From contig OX465596.1 in NCBI GenBank assembly GCA_950022295.1, positions 212,567,501 to 212,631,500 on the forward strand: a stretch of DNA of 64,000 nt, written 5' to 3'. Numbering within the stretch: the first letter of the stretch is position 1; every line of letters begins with the position of its first letter. Position numbers and translations under genes: made by a program. Source of the stretch: Bromus sterilis. Lineage: Eukaryota; Streptophyta; Magnoliopsida; Poales; Poaceae. Shown here piece after piece: positions 55,862-64,000 of the stretch. A model generated the notes under the pieces. The model saw only the letters and a program-made list of their open reading frames with translations. It was not told the DNA's origin and did not search any database.

Positions 55862-57737
55862 TGTCACATCCCAACTTTTATTACCCAGTTATTAGAGTAG
55901 CAAAAATAAGGGGTAACAAAAACTTGCTAAAGTTGTGATGTGATGCAAATAAAATTGTTGTGCCATGCTTGCTTATGCTTTGTTTTGATTCTTATGCAGT
56001 ACCTTAAGTGAAAAAACAATGCTTAAGTTAAGATTTGTTTTAATACAATCTTGTGGTAATAATCTTATTAAATTTATTCCAATACCTTGTTGTGATCTTC
56101 AACTTTGATGTGTTGTCATAGTATTTCAATGCTAGTAAAATAATAAAACTTTACAACTATTCTTTGAATTGCTTGTTGGGTGTTAGTAAAAATTGAGTGT
56201 TGTGTGCATTGCTATTTTTGCACTGTTGTGATGGTGTGAATTTCTTTTGTTCGCAACGTGTAGACGAGATGATTGACGCTACAGGTGAAGGCTCCTCTCA
56301 AGACGTCAAAGAAGCCGATCTAGGGTACATCGCCGAGGAAGGCAAGCCACCTTCAAAACTCAAACTCCGCATTACCCTTTTTATTTTTCCTTGTATCACT
56401 TATATTGTACCATGCTAGTATTATATTCATATGGTTTGGGATTGTATTAGTTATGTTAGGAAAACTCCACACACCCCATAGCCTACCTATTTGGGAAAAC
56501 AAAGTAGAACCCCGGTGATCCCGACATTCGGTCGAGACCATCACTCAGCTCTAGTAATTAGCATTACATAACAAGATGGATAGTCATACTTCACCCTATA
56601 TGGTACGACATACACCTAAGAAGGTGGTATGGCCGGTATTGTGGAACATCGTTGGACATGGACAAAGTCTGGAGGGACTCTCTATAAGTGCCTCCAAAAC
56701 CTAGCCTTACAGAACAACCACTATACTCTGGTATGGGATAGGGCTTGTTGGAAGCTTGCATATCTTAGTACGGGGATCTTCTAACTAAATAATACATATC
56801 AGCCTGTAAGCGTACCGATGCGTTGGAGGTGAGGTTGCTGCCGAGGCAGCGGTGGCACGGAACTTTGCTGCACCTCTACTAAGGTGACGGCATGTGTCCA
56901 AGAGGAGCATGAACTTGCACGCAGACAGTTCAGGATGTGGGCATCGGGTAGATTACCTGTACTAGGGTAAGAAAGGGGAAGACTATGGTCGATTATCCGA
57001 GACCCGCATACTGAGGTATGCCGATCTGTGGGGGCACACGACGGATGTATCGAATGTGGTGGGTAAAGTCTACAACCTCTGCAGAGTGAAAACTATTCGA
57101 GTAGCCGGAGTCCACGGTCATGGACAACTAGTGAGGCCACACTTTGTGGGGAATAGATGAGAAAGTCCGGTACCAAGTTTATGGTCCGCGATGATGATGT
57201 TGATATTGTTGGAAAGGATTGGACTTGACTTATCAAAATTCATTTGTGGGAAATAAAATTTGCCAAGTTTAAAACTTTTGCCAACTTAATAATAATCTTG
57301 AGTAGATAGGAAACCCCTATGAGAAACTCCACCATATAGCCATCCTATTATTTTCGTATACAAAACTTTGTTTTCTTTCTTTAGGTGGTTTGCGAGTACT
57401 TTGTATGTACTCACGGCTTTGTCCCTGGTTATTCAATCGGCTAGGCTTGGAGGAGCAGGTATTTGATGATGATGCTACCGACGACTACTAGGACGTGCTA
57501 TGCTCTGGACTACCCTGTGGATTGTGCCGCTACTATCTATCATGCTTTTGCTTATTCCGCTGCCATTTGAGCCCGATGAGGCAATTTAAGACTGTTATTT
57601 GTAATACTTGTATTGGTATTGTATGAACATTGATACTATGATATCCATGTCGATTTGTGTGTCATGCGACACTGATCATGGGAGCATGACATTATACACA
57701 ACTGGACGCTCCGGGTATATAATACGGGGTGCCCACA
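55862..57737 (+). repeat. 5' LTR of the Tekay element, 1876 bp, internally deleted
   Basis: Begins TGTCACATCC, ends GTGCCCACA. Matches 62551-62690 for the first 140 bp and then jumps. The part 57290-57470 matches the inverted fragment at 5574-5750. The solo LTRs of this general type in the window are 3.9-4.3 kb, so this one looks shortened after gcagtacc (about 56003). Confidence 0.8.
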
Positions 57738-57741
57738 GACT

Positions 57742-57754
57742 TGGCATCAGAGCC
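57742..57754 (+). other. primer-binding site, initiator-Met tRNA type
   Basis: TGGCATCAGAGCC, one mismatch from TGGTATCAGAGCC, four bases after the LTR. Confidence 0.85.
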
Positions 57755-58065
57755 TCTGTTCAGACTGTAGCAGCCTAGTTAGCCTGGACGTTAGATAGAA
57801 ATATTTTGCTAAAAATCTTATATCTCTTAAACCCTTCAAAATGTTTTAAATCAACCGAGCCCAAGGTGAAAAATAAGATGGTGCCAGTAGAAGATGTGTC
57901 CCGAACAGAGTAGAACTTGTGGAAGTATTAGTTTAGTGTTCCCTAGCCGAATTCGTGATCTTATGCTTGTTTGATTTGTGTGGTTTATTATTTTGTTAGA
58001 CTGACCCTACCCCCACTTAGGATGACACTCACACGTGCACTTTTACCTTGCGAAACAACCTCAGG

Positions 58066-61000
58066 ATGTCTGGAAGAAATCGCGCCGAGCCAAGTGGATC
58101 CGGTGATGTGCCACCACTCGACCCGAACATGGCACAACTTCTGCGACTGCTGATGAAGGAGCGCCAGGCTGCTCGTGACGAGCGCCAGGCGAACATGGCC
58201 GCACTCCAGCAGTTATTCCAGGCCGCCACCAATGCCAATCACCGAGGCAGAGGATCTGGTGGGAATGAGGAGCCCAGGTCTCGGCTCCGAGATTTCCAGA
58301 ACACCAACCCGCCCGTGTTCTCGCAGACGAAGGAGCCTCTGGATGCTGAGGATTGGCTTCGCACCATGGAGAATAATCTCGCTGTCCCCGTTGTTGGCAA
58401 CAACGAGAAGGTCATGTATGCCACCCACTACCTCACCGGCACCGCCACGAGCTTGTGGGAAGGAGTGTGTGCCCGTCTTCCTGAAGGGCAAGTACTCACC
58501 TGGGCTGAGTTCTCCGAGAAGTTCAAGAGGCGCACATCTCGACCGCACTGATCAGGAGGATGAAGGACGAGTTCCGCCACCTCAAGCAAGGGGGCATGAC
58601 TGTGGTTGAATATCTTGATCGCTTCACTCAGCTGTCGAGGTATGCCACGGAGGAGGTGGACACCGAGGAGAAGCGGAAGGACCATTTCCTAGATGGACTG
58701 CACGATGAGCTGCAGGTTGTTCTAGTGGCCATGCATTTCCCCGACCTTGAGTCTCTTGCCGATGCTGATATCATGATGGAGGGAAAGCTCAAGATGGCCT
58801 CTGAGAACCGCAAGCGCCGCATGATGCAGCAGGGTGGATCCAGCAACCCCCGACTGCGTCTGACGCAGCCGCCAAGGCCAGCACCCCAGCCTCAGAGGAG
58901 CCCTTACCCTGCGCCACGCCCCAGTGCTCCTGCCTGCCCTGTTGGAGTTCCACGTCCAGCAGACGGAGTTCCACACAACCCTGGAGTGATCTGTTTTGGA
59001 TGTGGTCAGAAGGGCCACTATTCGACAGAGTGTCCCAACAAGAAGAATACTGCTCCACGCCCCAATGCTCCAGCACCAGCCAGAGGGAACCCCGGCCGCA
59101 ACAATGCCCAGCGTGGTGCATCCCACGCTGCCAAGGGACGTCTGCATCACGTGCAAGCCAAGGAAGCCCAGGAGGAAGGAGACGTCATCTTGGATACGTT
59201 CGCAGTTAATTCGGTACCTACCCAAGTTTTGTTTGATTCGGTTGCATCACACTCGTTTTTTACGGAGTCATTTGTGAATAGAAGTGGGATGAAGGCCGAG
59301 CTCTTGACATGGGTCATGAGCGTGCAAATTCCCGGATCTAGGGTAACTGCACACCGCACCTGTCTGGATATACCTATAGAGATCTGTGGATTCACGTTTC
59401 CGGCAGAATTGATTGTGCTGGGAACAAAAGGAATATACGTGATACTTGGCATGAACTGGTTCTCCAGGTATCGGGGTCGGATAGATTGTACAGAGAGGAC
59501 AGTCAACCTCACGAGTGCCGATGGAGTTCAGATAGAGTACACCGACAAGGAAGACACTGCCCGAGCCTTCTTTCATCAGAGTGTCTCGGTGCCATCACTT
59601 GAGGAGGTGAAGGTTGTATTTGAATTCCCGGATGTCTTTCCGGAGGAGCTACCTGATATGCCGCCTGATCGGGATATCGAGTTCATCATCGAGTTAGTGC
59701 CCGACACAGCCCCAATTGCACAAAGACCCTACCGGATGAATGCCAAAGAGCTGGTTGAATTGAAGAAGCAGCTGAATGACATGCTCCAGAAGGGACTGAT
59801 TCGACCCAGTGCTTCTCTCTGGGGTTCACCAGTTCTCTTCATGGACAAGCGAGACGGCACCATACACATGTGTGTGGACTACCGTAAGCCGAATGAGGTG
59901 ACCATCAAGAACAAGTATCCGCTCCCTAAGATCGAGGATCTGTTCGACCAGTTGAACGGAGCCCGAGTCTTCTCCAAGGTCAATCTAAGGACCGGATATC
60001 ACCAGCTGAAGGTCCGCGAGTCGGACATCCCCAAGACAGCTTTCACAACCCGCTATGGTTTGTTCGAGTACACTGTGATGTCCTTCGGACTTACCAATGC
60101 CCCGGCCAATTTCATGAACCTCATGAACAAGATCTTCATGAAGTACCTCGACAAGTTGGTGGTGGTGTTCATTGACGATATCCTGATATACTCCAAGACC
60201 GAAGAAGAGCGTGCGGAGCATTTGCGCTTAGTCCTCGAGACTTTGCGAGAGCACCAGTTGTACGCCAAGTTCAGCAAGTGCGAATTATGGCTCAAGGAAG
60301 TCGGATTCTTGGGACATGTATTGTCAGAAGGAGGAATATCTGTCGACCCAGCCAAGATTCAGTCCATCATAGACTAGGCAGCTCCGACCACTCAGACTGA
60401 AGTTAGAGGATTCCTCGGACTAGCAGGATAGTACCACAAGTTCGTGGAAGGCTTCTCCAGCATTGCCCGTCCTATGACGCAACAGCCGAAGAAGGACCAG
60501 AAGTTTGTATGGACAGAAAATTGTGAAGCCAGTTTCCAGGAGTTGAAGAGGAGATTGGTAGCTGCCCCAGTGTTGACAATGCCTAGCCTGACCAAGAGCT
60601 TTGATGTGTACTGTGACACATTGAAGGTTGGTTTGGGTTGGGTTCTTATGCAAGTGGGAAAGGTGATTGAGTACCTGTCATGACAGTTGAAGCCACACGA
60701 GTTGAACTACCCCACCCACGACTTGGAGCTAGCCGAAGTTGTGATTTCTCTCAAGAGATGGCGACATTACCTGATGGGCCACCGGTGCGACATATACACA
60801 GACCATAAGATCCTGAAGTACATATTCTCTCAGAAGGAGTTGACATGAGGCTTAGGAGATGGATCGAGTTAATCAAGGATTATGATCTGGAGATCCACTA
60901 CCACCCCGACAAGGCCAATGTGGTAGCAGATGCCCTGAGCCGCAAGCCCTGTACACTTAATGCAATGATCAGAGAGACGCAGCCAGCTCTGCATGAGGAG

Positions 61001-62514
61001 TTCGAGAAGCTGGGTTTGGAGCTTGTCACACCCGGTTTTCTTGCTCACCTTGAGCTGACTCCGACTCTATTTGATCAGATCAAGAAGGCACATAAGGGAC
61101 ACAATAATATCGAGGTAATCAAGAAGAAGATACCCCTCGGCAAGGCCCCAAAGTTCTCGGCAGATGATGAAGGAGTTCTTTGGTTCGATGGACGATTGTG
61201 TGTGCCCGATGTAGAGGAGTTGAAGCTCAATATCCTGAAGGAAGCTCATGATACACCTTACTCCATCCACCCTGGAGGGACTAAGATGTATCAAGACCTT
61301 AAGGACTTATTCTGGTGGCACAGTATGAAGCGTGAAATTGCCTTGTATGTCGCCAAGTGTGACATTTTCCAGAGAGTAAAAGCAGAGCACCAAATACCTG
61401 CAGGATTATTGCAACCACTCCGAGTTCCTGAATGGAAGTGGGAACATATAGGCATGGAATTCATCACGGGACTACCAAGGTCGAGCAAGGGAGATGACTC
61501 TATCTGGGTCATTGTCAACAGACTCACCAAGGTAGCGCACCTCATTCCCGTGCGAACCACCTATCGAGGAGATCAGCTGGAAGAATTTTAGATGTCAAGG
61601 ATCGTATGCCTGCACGGAGTCCCGAAGGAGATTGTGTCTGACCGAGGTACCCAGTTTACCTCGAGGTTCTGGAAGCAAGTCCAGGAGGCACTAGGCACCA
61701 AGCTCACATTCAGCACAACCTATAACCCGCACACTGGAGGCCAGACTGAGCGAGTGAACCAGATACTAGAGGATATGCTCCGTGCATGTGCTCTAGCCTA
61801 CAGTTCCAAGTGGGAGGACTGCTTGCCCTATGCAGAATTCTCCTACAACAACAGCTACCAGTCCAGTTTGCAGATGGCCCCATTTGAAGCTTTGTATGGA
61901 CGAAAGTGTTGCACGCCCTACACTGGTCTCAGTCCAGGGAAGGGAAGATTTTCGGACCCGATGTTCTGAAGGAGGCAGAAGAGCAAGTCCAGTTGATTCA
62001 TGAGCGTCTAAAGACCGCTCAATCTCGACAGAAGAGTTATATCAACCACAAGCGTCGAGAGGTGACTTTCGTTGTTGGAGATTTTGTGTATCTCCGAGTC
62101 ACCCCACGGAAGGGAATGCAGCGATTCCATGTGAAGGGGAAGCTAGCACCTCGTTACATTGGACCCTTTGAGGTCATAGCCAGACGAGGCCAAGTTGCTT
62201 ATCAGTTGAGACTGCCAGCAGAGCTATCCGATGTACACAACGTCTTCCACGTGTCACAACTCCGGAAGTGTCTAGAGGTGCCGGACAAGCCCGATGTTTT
62301 CAAGAACATCGATCACCGCACGATGGACATCAACCAGGATCTCACATACCGTGAGATACCCCTTCGTATCTTGGAAGAAGCCACCCGAGTCACCCATAAG
62401 CGCGCGATCAAGTTCCACAAGGTCCAGTGGACAAACCACACAGAGGAAGAGGCCACCTGGGAACGGGAGGACTACCTCAAGCGCGAGTTCCCGCATCTCT
62501 TCACTAGCTTGTGA
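58066..62514 (+). pseudogene. Tekay gag-pol with chromodomain, multiply broken
   Basis: ATG at 58066 (MSGRNRAEPSG). Frameshift in gag near 58520-58530. CCHC knuckle CFGCGQKGHYSTECP near 58990-59035. Protease motif reads VLFDSVASHSFF: the active-site Gly is Val. RT is well preserved (MCVDYRKPNEVTIKNKYPLP, VVFIDDILIYSK near 60160) until stops at 60375-60377, 60429-60431 and 60681-60683; a shift near 60840 leads to RNase H end and integrase. The second zinc-site Cys reads Phe (KCDIFQRV) and the first catalytic Asp reads Glu (GMEFITGLP); VSDRGTQF and QTERVNQ keep the other two. A stop is at 61589-61591 and a shift near 61910-61965. The C-terminal GPF module and a chromodomain-like tail (VQWTNHTEEEATWERED) close it at 62514. 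Dead copy. Confidence 0.9.
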
Positions 62515-62534
62515 ATCTCGGGGACGAGATTCTT

Positions 62535-62550
62535 TTAAGGGGGGAAGGTC
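62535..62550 (+). other. polypurine tract of the Tekay element
   Basis: ttaaggggggaaggtc, directly before the 3' LTR, about 20 bases after the gag-pol stop. Confidence 0.85.
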
Positions 62551-63265
62551 TGTCACATCCCTACTTTTATTACCCCGTTATTAGAGTACCAAAAATAAGG
62601 GGTAACAAAAACTTGCTAAAGTTGTGACGTGATGCAAATAAAATTGTCGTGCCATGCTTCCTTATGCTTTGTTTTGATTGTTATGCAGTACCTTGTCATG
62701 GTCTTGAGTGTTTTGTTTTATCTTGTGTCTTGCCAAAAATAATCAACCAATAAACAAATGTTTAGCACATACCACACCTATTGATCTACCAACATATAAC
62801 CACCATAGAAAATTAGCATCATAAATATTTTCACCAAATAAAGTTTTGCTTCCATATAAATTCATTATTTAAATAATTAAAAATACCTCTATAGCAGAAA
62901 GTATTTAATAAAAATATTTCAAAACTGCCAATTAATTGTTTTCTATTAATACAATAGTAATAATAATATTAACCCAATTAAAGAATCCCTAAAAATTCTA
63001 AATAAATTAGGATAATACTCCTGGAGTTTAATAAATTATTTTGGAGGTTTGAATTTGAAATGTAATTTATAATTTTAACCAAACCAAAGGTAGAACTTTT
63101 GCAAAACCAGTTTTTTTAAGAGAAAAACCCTCACTGGGCCGAAGCCCATCTATCCCTACTCCTATCCCACGCCCTCTCTCCAGCCTGCCCTGACAACCCG
63201 ACCCTACCTGACAGCCTCGCACCACACCTCGATGTTAGCACTTACGTCAACACACGGGCCCCTGC
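62551..63265 (+). repeat. 3' LTR of the Tekay element, 5' part
   Basis: TGTCACATCCCTAC start. After 140 bp it continues into an AT-rich zone (62690-63120) and a GC-rich zone with gggccgaagccca, neither present in the 5' LTR. Broken by the CACTA terminus at 63266. Confidence 0.8.
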
Positions 63266-64000
63266 CACTACTAGGGAAATAGCTATACATGGAAAGCTTA
63301 TTAGTGGCGCATTTTATATGTAATGCGCCACTATGTTGTAAGGGGTGGCACACTGGTAAAAAATGCGCCACCTATAAGCCCTTATAGGTGGCGCATTTTC
63401 CAAAATGCGCCACCCCTAAGAGTGGGCCTGCCGTGGAACCCCTTATACGTGGCGCATTTGGAGAAATGCGCCACCCCTAAGAACCTTATAGGTGGCGCAT
63501 TTTGGAAATGCGCCACCCCTAAGGAATTATTAGTGGCGCATCCAGAATGCGCCACCCATAAGCTCTTAGGGGTGGCGCATTTCCCATATGCGCCACTAAT
63601 AAGAAAAAACTGGGCGGGAAAATTCCCATATACACCCCCGCCGTGGACCGCCTTTTCAATTTGAAAAAAATAAAAGAAAATGATAGAAATGTCAAAAAAA
63701 TAAAAGAAAATAAGTTTTCCAAATGATATGTGGTCTAGTTGTTAGGAAAATTTACAAATATGAATTTCGACTTTTTTTGCAAAATCTCCCGAGAATTACG
63801 TAAAATGGGCATAACTTTTGCATACGACCTCCGATGAAAAAGTTTTTTATATGAAAAATCATCTACTCGAAAAGTTATATCCAAATTCAAAAACCTAACA
63901 GAAAAAAAGTTACGGGCGTTTGAAGATCTGGAGGCCCAAAAAAAGAGAAAGAATTGAAATTTTTTTTGAACTTAGTAGTGACGCATTCTGTATGAAATGC
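63266..64000. mobile_element. CACTA (CMC) DNA transposon, left end
   Basis: Terminal CACTACTAGGGAAATAG followed by a subterminal array of short inverted motifs. The 3 bp before it (tgc or gcc, depending on alignment) would be the target duplication; the other end is outside. From 63605 on the sequence is AT-rich and noncoding. No transposase seen in the window. Confidence 0.88.
63304..63598. repeat. CACTA subterminal repeats, GTGGCGCA/TGCGCCAC
   Basis: Thirteen perfect 8-mers in about 295 bp, six GTGGCGCA and seven TGCGCCAC, arranged mostly as facing pairs that can form cruciforms; degenerate copies at about 63346 (gtggcaca) and 63976 (gtgacgca). In CACTA elements such arrays bind the transposase accessory protein. 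Confidence 0.88.

Larger units (their letters stand above)
55862..63265 (+). mobile_element. Tekay-type chromovirus (gypsy), decayed
   Basis: 5' LTR, tRNA-Met primer site, gag-pol with chromodomain, polypurine tract, and a 3' LTR cut by a CACTA transposon at 63266. The first 140 bp of both LTRs match; then they diverge abruptly, the 5' LTR having apparently lost about 2 kb. Confidence 0.88.

Noticed and set aside
1..64000. tRNA, rRNA, or organellar insertions
   Set aside because: Only tRNA-complementary primer sites were seen, each adjacent to an LTR; no tRNA or rRNA gene structure noticed by eye.

Overview
The window is plant repeat DNA: nested transposable elements and no gene that looks like an intact host gene. 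The mix of families (BARE/Angela-type copia, Athila-type gypsy with tRNA-Asp primer sites, Tat gypsy, Tekay chromovirus LTRs, a CACTA transposon with CACTACTAGG ends, a gene-capturing Helitron) points to a large grass genome, most likely Triticeae (wheat, barley, Aegilops). That attribution is inference from element style; no search was run.

Layout. 1-3618: 5' part of a minus-strand Ty1/copia element with 121-bp LTRs and a 965-codon frame open to the window edge. 3619-5755: two LTR fragments. 5756-12825: a BARE/Angela-like copia, split by a 4.27-kb solo gypsy LTR (6342-10610, target duplication ctccg) and cut off in integrase. 12826-18970: a degenerate minus-strand Athila-type element with one LTR and no reverse transcriptase. 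From 18971 to 50930 runs one Tat-type gypsy element in four pieces (18971-20227, 32507-35396, 43878-46084, 49387-50930). Three elements sit inside it: a complete 12.3-kb gag-protease-only gypsy element (20228-32506, duplication cttat, itself carrying a 3.9-kb solo LTR with duplication gacat); a complete 8.5-kb minus-strand copia (35397-43877, duplication ctact); and a 3.3-kb Helitron (46085-49386).

The Helitron is the most interesting object. Its borders are fixed because it splits one 47-bp tandem-repeat unit of the Tat element exactly between A and T. It has the classic 3' hairpin plus CTAG. It carries pieces of two unrelated host genes with introns kept: three exons resembling a plant NEK-family protein kinase, then an exon resembling the C-terminal ATPase part of cohesin SMC1. 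All are mutated.

50931-55317 is a chimera of two related gypsy LTRs around a gag stub. 55318-55861 is unassigned GC-rich DNA. 55862-63265 is a decayed Tekay chromovirus (gag, protease, RT, RNase H, integrase, chromodomain) with unequal LTRs. Its 3' LTR is entered at 63266 by a CACTA transposon whose subterminal GTGGCGCA/TGCGCCAC array begins there and runs off the window.

Only two reading frames look preserved: the gag-protease of the 12.3-kb element (25983-28019) and the left-edge copia polyprotein. All other coding regions carry stops or frameshifts.
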